Assembly: GCA_023244795.1 (NCBI GenBank)
Contig: JAHFLR010000014.1
Span: forward strand, 1 to 13,841
Direction: 5' to 3'
Length of the DNA stretch: 13,841 nt
From: a bacterium
GTDB lineage: Bacteria; Patescibacteriota; Minisyncoccia; UBA9983
Shown: piece after piece, positions 1 through 5,977 of the stretch
Numbering within the stretch: the stretch's first letter is position 1
Layout: every line of letters begins with the position of its first letter
Notes under the pieces: generated by a model
Database searches by the model: none
The model's input: the letters and a program-made list of their open reading frames with translations, nothing else
What the model was told of the DNA's origin: nothing
Program-made: the position numbers and the translations under genes

Positions 1-3
1 CCC

Positions 4-471
4 CTAGATACTAATAGTTTTTATCACTACGCTGCGGGCCGGCTCACTGCCGGTGCTTTCGGTTTTGATATCCGGGTATTCTGTGAGAGTCGCATGCACA
101 ATACGACGCTCATAGGCGTTCATCGGCTCCATAACAATATCTTTTTTAAAATATCTCACTCGCTGCGCCTGCATCCTGGCAAGGTTTTTTATTTCTTCTA
201 TTTTCTTTGCTTGATAGTCGTTAACATCCAAAAGAAAGGGGATTGGTTCTTGCCCCATGTCACGCGCCGCCTTTTCGGCCATCTTTTTTACCAAATGGCC
301 GATGGCGGCCAAATTTTGGCCGTTATCCCCAATAAGAATGCCCGCCTCTCTGGTTTTAATAGTAAAGTACTGAGAATCGGTCTTCTCCATTACCTCCACC
401 TCCCCGCCTACGGTCATTTTTGCGAGAAAGGCTTCTATTATCTCCTGTATTTGGGCAATTTGGTCTTCCAT
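4..471 (-). CDS. jag: KH/R3H-domain RNA-binding protein, Jag/KhpB-like (short form)
   Basis: Predicted cytoplasmic single-stranded nucleic-acid-binding protein of the Jag/KhpB (SpoIIIJ-associated) family, 155 residues. A KH domain occupies about residues 20-85, with the loop motif GDNG at 48-51 inside GILIGDNGQNL. An R3H domain fills the C-terminal half, with the R-x3-H signature in YERRIVHATL (R122, H126) preceded by the family hallmark MEPMNAYERR. Usual family members are 200 residues or more and start with a Jag_N domain and linker; this one starts almost directly at the KH domain. It lies 4 bases downstream of the yidC stop, so the two are surely cotranscribed, the usual order. The stop is TAG at the window's left edge. 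No Shine-Dalgarno sequence is visible before the ATG. In Gram-positives KhpB acts with KhpA on RNA and influences cell division and elongation; whether that holds here is not known. Confidence 0.9.
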   Translation of the reverse strand: MEDQIAQIQEIIEAFLAKMTVGGEVEVMEKTDSQYFTIKTREAGILIGDNGQNLAAIGHLVKKMAEKAARDMGQEPIPFLLDVNDYQAKKIEEIKNLARMQAQRVRYFKKDIVMEPMNAYERRIVHATLTEYPDIKTESTGSEPARSVVIKTISI

Positions 472-475
472 GTCT

Positions 476-1210
476 TTATGTATTAATACTTAACATGCTT
501 TTGGCTTTTTTTCTAACGACAGACTCATGGACAATAGAAAAAACATTCATCGTCAACCAGTAGAGCGCCATGGCGGCCGGAAGGCGAGTGGCAATAAAAA
601 AGATAAAAATTGGCATAAAATACCTCATCTGAAGGTTCATGCTTTTGGCCAGCTCCTGTTTAAAATCGGATTTTTCTCCTTCGGTTTTTTTAATTGGCGG
701 AACGGCCAGTCTTATTTGTATAAATTGAGAGATCCCGGCCAGAACAGCCATTACAAAACTTTTGCTGGTGATATCAATCGCCCCTAAAAAGTTCTTGCTT
801 ATGCTTACGGGGATTGAAATCCCGGGATACAATAACCCGTGATTAAAGTTCATTCCTCCGGCAAACACTTTGTACATGGCAAAAAATATTGGTAGCTGTA
901 AAAACAAAGCAAAAAAACTAAACAGAGAAAACGGGCTGACCCCGTGCTCTTTATATAGGTCCATTGTTTTTTGAGCCTGCTCCTTGCTGTCTTTGTACTG
1001 ATTTTTTATTTCTTTTAGTTTTGGTTCTAGCTCCTTAATCTTTTTTTGTGTAACGGTGGCCTTATGGCTAAGGGGAAAAATTATTATGCGGACAGCAATC
1101 GTAAGAAGAATAATGGCCAGGCCGATATCGTGCATAGGCAAAACGCCGATCACGTAGATGAGTCCGTTTAGAAGAGGTTTGTAAAAAATGGTGTTAAAAA
1201 TGGCTGACAT
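476..1210 (-). CDS. yidC: YidC/Oxa1/Alb3 family membrane protein insertase
   Basis: Inserts and folds inner-membrane proteins, alone or with SecYEG. The 244-residue length and the absence of the large periplasmic domain of proteobacterial YidC match the short Gram-positive/Oxa1 form. A hydrophobic segment at about 29-46 carries the conserved arginine R41 (TIAVRIIIFPL) of the hydrophilic groove. It is followed by a charged cytoplasmic hairpin rich in Lys and Glu (about 50-90), then by hydrophobic segments at about 95-115, 150-166 and 198-230. The tail is basic (VVRKKAKS). The gene starts 6 bases after the rnpA stop and ends 4 bases before jag, forming a tight rnpA-yidC-jag operon. No lipoprotein signal or Shine-Dalgarno sequence is seen. 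Family assignment is firm from sequence and context. Confidence 0.93.
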   Translation of the reverse strand: MSAIFNTIFYKPLLNGLIYVIGVLPMHDIGLAIILLTIAVRIIIFPLSHKATVTQKKIKELEPKLKEIKNQYKDSKEQAQKTMDLYKEHGVSPFSLFSFFALFLQLPIFFAMYKVFAGGMNFNHGLLYPGISIPVSISKNFLGAIDITSKSFVMAVLAGISQFIQIRLAVPPIKKTEGEKSDFKQELAKSMNLQMRYFMPIFIFFIATRLPAAMALYWLTMNVFSIVHESVVRKKAKSMLSINT

Positions 1211-1216
1211 TAAAAT

Positions 1217-1564
1217 TTAGATTAGCTTTGTTAAAAATTTTGACATCTCTTCCCGCAGCGCAGCAAATGTTAGCTTCTCGCTTCCTTTTTTAAAAAAGAC
1301 GACTGCGACTAGCTCGCTTTTTCTTCCGAGAGCGCTCTGAAATATTCCACGCGCCCTTCTTTTGAGTCTGTTCCTGGCAACCGCCCCCTTTGCCACCGAG
1401 GAAGGGACGATAAAAAATCCTCTGGACTTGCCCCCGTTTGTTTTTTTAACCTTTACGGAAAGAAGCGGGGAGGAGTACAGAGTTCTCTGCCGGAAGATTT
1501 CTTGTAAAATATCGGAGTCTTTGGGTTTTGTGACCATAAAAGCACGGGGCAATGAGCTCATCAT
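1217..1564 (-). CDS. rnpA: Ribonuclease P protein component
   Basis: Small basic protein that binds the RNase P RNA and helps it trim the 5' leaders of pre-tRNAs. The signature RNRLKRR lies at about residues 64-70 (ARNRLKRRARGIF), the central conserved helix of the family, and SSPLLSVKV matches the first beta strand. The reading frame is open up to an ATG at 1588, but family members usually start a few residues before an LP-R motif. I therefore place the start at the ATG-ATG pair at 1564/1561, giving 115 or 114 residues, the typical length; an ATG nine codons further in (M of AFMVTK) is less likely. No Shine-Dalgarno sequence supports any choice. It is the first gene of the rnpA-yidC-jag operon and diverges from dnaA. 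The usual upstream partner rpmH is not present. Confidence 0.88.
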   Translation of the reverse strand: MMSSLPRAFMVTKPKDSDILQEIFRQRTLYSSPLLSVKVKKTNGGKSRGFFIVPSSVAKGAVARNRLKRRARGIFQSALGRKSELVAVVFFKKGSEKLTFAALREEMSKFLTKLI

Positions 1565-1598
1565 ACAACAATTTATGGGCATAAACAATCTTCACTCT

Positions 1599-1607
1599 TT
1601 ATCCACA
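1599..1607 (+). promoter_or_regulatory. Perfect DnaA box between rnpA and dnaA
   Basis: TTATCCACA matches the DnaA-box consensus exactly. It sits in the roughly 140-base divergent intergenic region between the rnpA start and dnaA, where DnaA boxes commonly mediate dnaA autoregulation and sometimes act as an origin sub-site. The role here is inferred from position; the match is read directly. Confidence 0.7.
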
Positions 1608-1669
1608 ACTTATTAACATAGTATCAAGGTTGCCTCGTGTTTGTTGCGGTTATTCTCTACGAGCAAACT

Positions 1670-1678
1670 TGGTATACT
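1670..1678 (+). promoter_or_regulatory. Probable dnaA promoter (extended -10)
   Basis: TGGTATACT is an extended -10 element (TGn followed by TATACT at 1673-1678), placing transcription start near 1685 and giving dnaA a leader of about 23 bases. No convincing -35 hexamer stands 16-18 bases upstream, which is acceptable for an extended -10 promoter. The DnaA box at 1599 lies about 65 bases upstream, suitable for autoregulation. Confidence 0.45.
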
Positions 1679-1707
1679 TGAGTTAACTTAACAACTAACC
1701 CCGCACA

Positions 1708-3093
1708 ATGGAAACAGCAAACGAGGAACTAGATAATCTTTGGAAAACCGCTTTGGCCGAAATAGAACTGGAGGTCTCCAGGGCTAATTTTGCTACCTGG
1801 TTCCAAAACACCCTTATTTTGGACAAGGAAGACGGTGTAATTATTGTTGGCGTACCAAACGGTTTTACTAAGGAGTGGCTGTCTACCAAGTACAACAAAT
1901 TCATTATTAAGGTTTTAAGAAAAATTTCTCCGGAGGTAAAAAGCGTGGATTACGTCATTTCGTCACAACCCTCTGCTCTTTTAAAGAAAAACAAAAAACG
2001 GGAGGCCGAGGACGTGGCAGCCGCCAGCAAAGAGAGCCAGATGGAGATTACAGAGATCTATATTGATCCCGAGGCCAATCTCAACCCTCGGTACACTTTT
2101 GACAATTTTATTGTCGGCTCTTTTAATGAGTTGGCTTATTCGGCTGGCATTGCCATTACCAAAAACCTGGGCACGGCTTACAACCCCCTGTTCGTTTATG
2201 GAGGAGTCGGGCTGGGCAAAACACACCTACTGCAGGCCATCGGGAACGAAGTAAAGAAAAACAATCGAGAGGCCAAGGTCCAATATATAACTTCGGAAAA
2301 GTTTACCCTGGATTTTGTAAACTCTGTTCAAAACAACACCCCCAACATATTTAAGGAAAAATACCGCAAGTATGATTTACTAATTGTTGACGATATTCAG
2401 TTTTTCTCCAGAAAAGAAAAAACCCAGGAAGAGTTCTTCCACGTTTTTAACGCTATTTATGGAAAAAACAAACAGATAATCTTCTCCTCCGACCGCCCTC
2501 CGAAGCAGATTGAAGGACTGGAAGAGCGGCTACGATCCCGGTTTGAGAGCGGCATGATTGTTGATATCAACCAGCCTGAGTTTGAGTCCAGGCTTGCCAT
2601 ATTAAAGGCCAAGAGCGAGCTAAAAGGCATTACATTAGAAATGGAAATTTTAGAGTATATCGCATCCGCCATCTCTGAGAACATTAGGGAACTGGAAGGC
2701 GCGCTAAACTCTATTATTGGTCAGATTAAAATGATGGGCAAAGTATTAACCCTTAATGATGTAAAAGAAATCCTTAAAAAGAACGCCAAGCCCAAAAAAA
2801 TCGTCAGCGTAAACCAGCTAATAAAATTTGTATGTGACTTTTATAGCATCGAGGAGCGCCATCTCTTTGAGAAAACTCGCAGAAAAGATGTGGTTATCCC
2901 CAGACAGATTGCGATGTATCTTTTGAGAGAGGACTTCAACAGCTCTTACCCCTTTATTGGTCAAAAATTCGGTGGCAAGGACCATACAACCGTCATCCAT
3001 GCGTACGAAAAAATATCTTTACTGCTTAAAAGCGAAGGAAAAATAAGAGATGAGGTGGAGCAAATCAGAAAAATTATTTACGATTCGGTATAG
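1708..3093 (+). CDS. dnaA: Chromosomal replication initiator protein DnaA
   Basis: AAA+ ATPase that binds DnaA boxes, melts oriC and recruits the replicative helicase. All four domains can be read in its 461 residues. Domain I is at about 1-80 (LWKTALAEIELEVSRANFATWF) and a short variable linker at about 85-120. The AAA+ core has Walker A GGVGLGKT at 165-172, Walker B LLIVDDIQFF with D228-D229, sensor-like SSDRPPKQIEGLEERLRSRF at about 260-279 and a C-terminal lid. The DNA-binding domain IV carries the DnaA signature GGKDHTTVIHA at 422-432. The N-terminus aligns with the family, supporting the ATG at 1708, although no Shine-Dalgarno sequence precedes it. It diverges from rnpA and is followed by the candidate oriC and dnaN. 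The stop is TAG. Confidence 0.98.
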   Translation: METANEELDNLWKTALAEIELEVSRANFATWFQNTLILDKEDGVIIVGVPNGFTKEWLSTKYNKFIIKVLRKISPEVKSVDYVISSQPSALLKKNKKREAEDVAAASKESQMEITEIYIDPEANLNPRYTFDNFIVGSFNELAYSAGIAITKNLGTAYNPLFVYGGVGLGKTHLLQAIGNEVKKNNREAKVQYITSEKFTLDFVNSVQNNTPNIFKEKYRKYDLLIVDDIQFFSRKEKTQEEFFHVFNAIYGKNKQIIFSSDRPPKQIEGLEERLRSRFESGMIVDINQPEFESRLAILKAKSELKGITLEMEILEYIASAISENIRELEGALNSIIGQIKMMGKVLTLNDVKEILKKNAKPKKIVSVNQLIKFVCDFYSIEERHLFEKTRRKDVVIPRQIAMYLLREDFNSSYPFIGQKFGGKDHTTVIHAYEKISLLLKSEGKIRDEVEQIRKIIYDSV

Positions 3094-3116
3094 GGGGTAT
3101 AACCCTGTGAAGATGC

Positions 3117-3125
3117 TGTGCATAA
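3117..3125 (-). promoter_or_regulatory. DnaA box
   Basis: The minus strand reads TTATGCACA, a full match to the relaxed DnaA-box consensus TTWTNCACA. It lies 24 bases after the dnaA stop, at the dnaA-proximal side of the candidate oriC. Confidence 0.55.
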
Positions 3126-3206
3126 TTGACTAACAAATACCGGCTGCTGACCCCTTAAAAATAGAACACCAAAAAAAGCAAAACTTAGCCCCTTGATATC
3201 AGAAGA

Positions 3207-3215
3207 TTATCCACC
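3207..3215 (+). promoter_or_regulatory. DnaA box (one mismatch)
   Basis: TTATCCACC differs from TTATCCACA only in the last base. It lies in the middle of the candidate oriC, in the same orientation as the boxes next to the AT-rich stretch. Confidence 0.5.
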
Positions 3216-3276
3216 GCCATTTTAGACAAAATTATCTAAAAATACTGACAGGCAAACGAAAAATAACTTATCAACG

Positions 3277-3285
3277 TAATCCACA
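3277..3285 (+). promoter_or_regulatory. DnaA box (one mismatch) next to the AT-rich unwinding stretch
   Basis: TAATCCACA differs from the consensus at position 2. A poorer site, TTATCAACG, abuts it at 3268-3276, giving two adjacent sites in the same orientation directly before the AT-rich stretch. Paired boxes flanking a DnaA-trio are the layout of the basal unwinding system described in Bacillus subtilis. Confidence 0.45.
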
Positions 3286-3341
3286 GTACTAATAAAAATA
3301 ATAAATAGTAATAGATTAAATTAATATATAGTTTATATAGT

Positions 3342-4448
3342 ATGAAAATAACTTGTCTTAAAAACCATCTTAAAGAAGCGATTGCCTTAACCGAAAAAAT
3401 TTCCGGTAAAAATCTTACCTTGCCGGTTTTAAGTAATATCTTAATAAGCTGCGACGATAAAAAAGTAAAACTTACGGCCACCAACCTTGAGCTGGGAATA
3501 GAGGTAGAGATTCCGGCTAAAATAGAAAAAAAGGGCAAAGTTGCTATACCGGCCGGAATCATCAATGGTTTTATTTCCAATATCGGTAACGAGGAAAAAA
3601 TTACACTGGAAACAATATCGGAAAACAATCTTTTAATAGCAACTCAAAACAGCTCAACCATAATAAAAGGCCAGCCCACGGAAGATTTCCCCTCTCTCCC
3701 TCGGCCAGAAAACAAAAAAGAAACAGAGATCCCCGCCCACGAATTTGTGCAAGGCCTAAAATCGGTTTGGTACGCGGCGTCTCTCTCTAGTATTAAGCCG
3801 GAGATTGCTTCTGTTTTTGTTTCTTTGTCGAAGGGGCAACCACTAACCTTTGTGGCCACTGACTCGTTTAGATTGGCCGAAAAAAAGACAAAACAAATAC
3901 CCTCAGACGCAGGCTCCGTCTTAATTCCACAAAGGAGCGTAGCGGAAATAATCAGGATATTGGACGGTAAAGAAGAAAAAATAAGACTGATATCAGATAA
4001 AAATCAAATTTTTATATTGGCTGACGGCCTGGTTTTTGTTTCTAGAATAGTGGAGGGTATCTTTCCTGATTATCAGCAGATTATTCCTAAAAAATTCACC
4101 ACAGATGTAATCCTGGATAAAAATTTGCTGGTAAGCAGCTTAAGAGCGGCCAGTGTTTTTTCCAACAAGCTAAACGAAATAATTATTGTTGTCGATGCCG
4201 AGAGCGGAGAAGTAACAACCATCACCTCCAATGCCGATACTGGTGAGCACACCTCTCATTTTAAGGCCAAGGTTACGGGCGAGAGCATTAAGATGAATTT
4301 TAACTACAAATACATTTTGGACTGTCTGCCCCACGTCAACTCCAGCGGCGTGTTGTTAAGATTTTCCGGCGACGGTAAGCCGTTAGTAATCACCGGAACA
4401 GAAGACAACACTTTTCAATGCCTGGTAATGCCAATGAACTCGCTATAG
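3342..4448 (+). CDS. dnaN: DNA polymerase III subunit beta (sliding clamp)
   Basis: Ring-forming processivity clamp that tethers the replicative polymerase and other factors to DNA. The 368-residue length is standard for the three-domain bacterial clamp. Recognisable family features are the N-terminal domain with LPVLSNILI (28-36) and ATNLELGI (46-53), a central domain with the RLAEKK motif, and the conserved end CLVMPMNSL, matching the VMPM tail that borders the partner-binding pocket. It starts at an ATG directly after the AT-rich part of the candidate origin, with no Shine-Dalgarno sequence. It is followed after 7 bases by the DUF721/DciA-like gene, so these two are likely cotranscribed. 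The stop is TAG. Confidence 0.97.
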   Translation: MKITCLKNHLKEAIALTEKISGKNLTLPVLSNILISCDDKKVKLTATNLELGIEVEIPAKIEKKGKVAIPAGIINGFISNIGNEEKITLETISENNLLIATQNSSTIIKGQPTEDFPSLPRPENKKETEIPAHEFVQGLKSVWYAASLSSIKPEIASVFVSLSKGQPLTFVATDSFRLAEKKTKQIPSDAGSVLIPQRSVAEIIRILDGKEEKIRLISDKNQIFILADGLVFVSRIVEGIFPDYQQIIPKKFTTDVILDKNLLVSSLRAASVFSNKLNEIIIVVDAESGEVTTITSNADTGEHTSHFKAKVTGESIKMNFNYKYILDCLPHVNSSGVLLRFSGDGKPLVITGTEDNTFQCLVMPMNSL

Positions 4449-4455
4449 AAATCCA

Positions 4456-4725
4456 ATGTCTTGGATAAACATTGCTAATTATTTAGACAGGTTTAAGGAT
4501 TTTAAACCCTCTCGCGGCTTAATAAAAGAAGAAGCGGCCAAGATAGTTTCTCAGTCGCTTGGGTTCGAAATTAAACCGGAAGACGCGGAGTTCCGGTCGG
4601 GTATTTTGTATCTTAAAATTAAAAATCCCAGCCTAAGGACTCAGATTTTTATGAGAAAAAATTTTGTTTTGGATAGTCTGGCTTCCCGAATGGGGCGGCG
4701 AGCGCCTAAGGACGTAAGATTTTAA
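4456..4725 (+). CDS. DUF721 / DciA-like protein
   Basis: An 89-residue protein that resembles the DUF721 (DciA) family. After a variable N-terminus comes a region with basic and hydrophobic positions, AEFRSGILYLKIKNPSL (44-60), then RTQIFMRKNFVLDSLASRMG (61-80). This matches the family pattern of a beta strand ending in 'sxxLrxel' followed by a helix ending in 'n..lg'. DciA is the ancestral loader/recruiter of the replicative helicase DnaB in bacteria lacking DnaC or DnaI. The position 7 bases behind dnaN and next to the origin agrees with a replication role. Similarity is by eye and the protein is short, so DciA function is inference. Its last 4 bases overlap the 3' end of the convergent peptidase gene. 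No Shine-Dalgarno sequence; a TATAGA lies 6 bases before the ATG. Confidence 0.7.
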   Translation: MSWINIANYLDRFKDFKPSRGLIKEEAAKIVSQSLGFEIKPEDAEFRSGILYLKIKNPSLRTQIFMRKNFVLDSLASRMGRRAPKDVRF

Positions 4726-5861
4726 AAAGGATTTTTGGCTCCGCGAACTTCAAAATGGAGGTGGCATCCCCTTGGTCCCTTGGGGCGAGTTTTGCCCGTG
4801 TGCCCTTCGTAGCCAATGAGCTGCCCTCGGCTAACTGTTTGGCCGGTAACCGCTGTGGTTTGGCTCATATGCGCGTACAGGGTCTGTGTTCCGTTGGAGT
4901 GGGAGATAATGACGTAATTTCCGTAGCCCCCATTATAAGAGCCGCTCCCTCTGCTTAAAATAACTTGCCCTTCGGCGGCGGCGTAAACCTCTGCTCCGCA
5001 GGCATTTGCCAAGTCCACCCCATTATAGCCGTGGATGCCCTGCGTCTTTCTGCCACCATCTAGCGGATAAACATAGTAGCCGGCATAAGAAGGGTAATTA
5101 TTTATTTCTGGTCTGATTTTTTTGCTTTTGGGCGTGATGGGCGTTGATTCCGGCATGTCGCCGTCAGGGATAATGATTGTGTCGCCGACAGCTAGTTGCG
5201 AGTCTGTAGATAAGTCGTTGAAGTCGATGATGTCATCGGGGTCGCCGCCAAACTTTTTGGCGATGCTCTTTATAGAGTCGCCCTTTTTAACAGTGTACTG
5301 CACTCCCGAGATTGGCAAAATAACCAATTCCTGCCCTTCTTTTAGAGGGCTACCCTTTTTTATATCGTTTGCCCATCGGATAGTGTTTTCGGTGACATCA
5401 AAAAGCTTGGCGACGGTGGTCAGGGTGTCTCCGCTTCTTACAACATAAACGCTGATTTGGTCGCTCTTGGCGTTGCTAACATCGGCCATGCTGCCGATTG
5501 GTCCGGAGTCGGCCACCAAAGTATTTTTATTTATGATATTAAGGTCAATTGTCTCGGCGCTGCTCGTGGCGGGAGTATATATCTGCTCCAATACGGCCAT
5601 TTTTTGAGTATTATTGGGAGCCTCTTCGGCCGCCTCAGAAGGGGGGTTAATGATATCGCTTAAAAAAGACAAAATGCCAGCGTGAGCTGGCAAAGGACGG
5701 GCGGCAACAAAAATAAGGGTAATTGATATTGCCACAGCAAAAAACGACTTTATGATGTCCAAACCAGGTTTTTGAGGCCGGGTCGGTCTTATAGATTGTT
5801 TAGAAATAAGTCTTGTTTTAGGGGGTTTCCGGTATTCTTTGGCAGATCGAGAACGGGTCAA
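4722..5861 (-). CDS. LysM-LysM-M23 peptidoglycan endopeptidase, exported
   Basis: Predicted extracytoplasmic zinc metallopeptidase that binds peptidoglycan and cuts its cross-bridges, or activates other hydrolases as EnvC/NlpD-type proteins do. The 379 residues comprise a basic N-terminal stretch (1-33), a hydrophobic segment (about 35-54) ending in AHA-G at 59-62 that could be a signal-peptidase site, a linker, two LysM domains (about 137-183 with VVRSGDTLTTVAKLF, and 187-233 with TVKKGDSIKSIAKKF), and an M23 domain (about 272-375). Metal and catalytic residues are present: H277 and D283 (IHGYNGVDLA), H331 (LYAHM) and the H-x-H pair H367/H369 (CHLHFEV). The enzyme is therefore probably active, unlike degenerate EnvC relatives. 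The start is a TTG codon; no in-frame ATG lies between the upstream stop and the hydrophobic segment. It has its own predicted promoter. Confidence 0.9.
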   Translation of the reverse strand: MTRSRSAKEYRKPPKTRLISKQSIRPTRPQKPGLDIIKSFFAVAISITLIFVAARPLPAHAGILSFLSDIINPPSEAAEEAPNNTQKMAVLEQIYTPATSSAETIDLNIINKNTLVADSGPIGSMADVSNAKSDQISVYVVRSGDTLTTVAKLFDVTENTIRWANDIKKGSPLKEGQELVILPISGVQYTVKKGDSIKSIAKKFGGDPDDIIDFNDLSTDSQLAVGDTIIIPDGDMPESTPITPKSKKIRPEINNYPSYAGYYVYPLDGGRKTQGIHGYNGVDLANACGAEVYAAAEGQVILSRGSGSYNGGYGNYVIISHSNGTQTLYAHMSQTTAVTGQTVSRGQLIGYEGHTGKTRPKGPRGCHLHFEVRGAKNPF

Positions 5862-5897
5862 GTTCGACGAAGATCTTTAGCAAAACCCTTGTTTATA

Positions 5898-5926
5898 ATT
5901 TTACCCCCCAGGGACACCTCCAGCAA
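5898..5926 (-). promoter_or_regulatory. Predicted promoter of the M23 peptidase gene
   Basis: On the minus strand TTGCTG (5921-5926) and TAAAAT (5898-5903) are separated by exactly 17 bases, a good sigma-70-type layout. Transcription would start near 5891, leaving a leader of about 30 bases before the TTG start. It lies in the 116-base gap behind the PBP gene, so the peptidase can be expressed separately from it. Confidence 0.45.
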
Positions 5927-5977
5927 CCCAAATAAAACATCAGGGTGGAAAACAAGAGATTCGTCAAATTGCCAGTT

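Larger units (their letters stand above)
3094..3341. other. Candidate replication origin (oriC) between dnaA and dnaN
   Basis: This 248-base region has no gene. DnaA-box-like sites are TTATGCACA on the minus strand (3117-3125, full match to TTWTNCACA), TTATCCACC (3207-3215, one mismatch), the weak TTATCAACG (3268-3276) and TAATCCACA (3277-3285, one mismatch). Immediately after the last box comes an AT-only or nearly AT-only stretch (about 3289-3341), a plausible unwinding element. It contains TAGTAATAG at 3306-3314, resembling the DnaA-trio repeat. A 7-base inverted repeat lies at 3220-3241. The arrangement boxes, then trio, then AT-rich DNA, and the dnaA-dnaN location, match known bacterial origins. 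Function is inferred; strand-composition skew over the genome would be needed as a test. Confidence 0.65.

Noticed and set aside
94-486. Plus-strand frame of 130 codons opposite jag.
   Set aside because: Shadow of jag; composition is unlike a protein and the jag frame has clear KH and R3H motifs.
1565-1588. rnpA start at 1588 (extra residues MFMPINCC).
   Set aside because: The extension is not family-like; the ATG-ATG at 1564/1561 places the protein at normal length. Neither has a Shine-Dalgarno sequence, so this remains a judgement.
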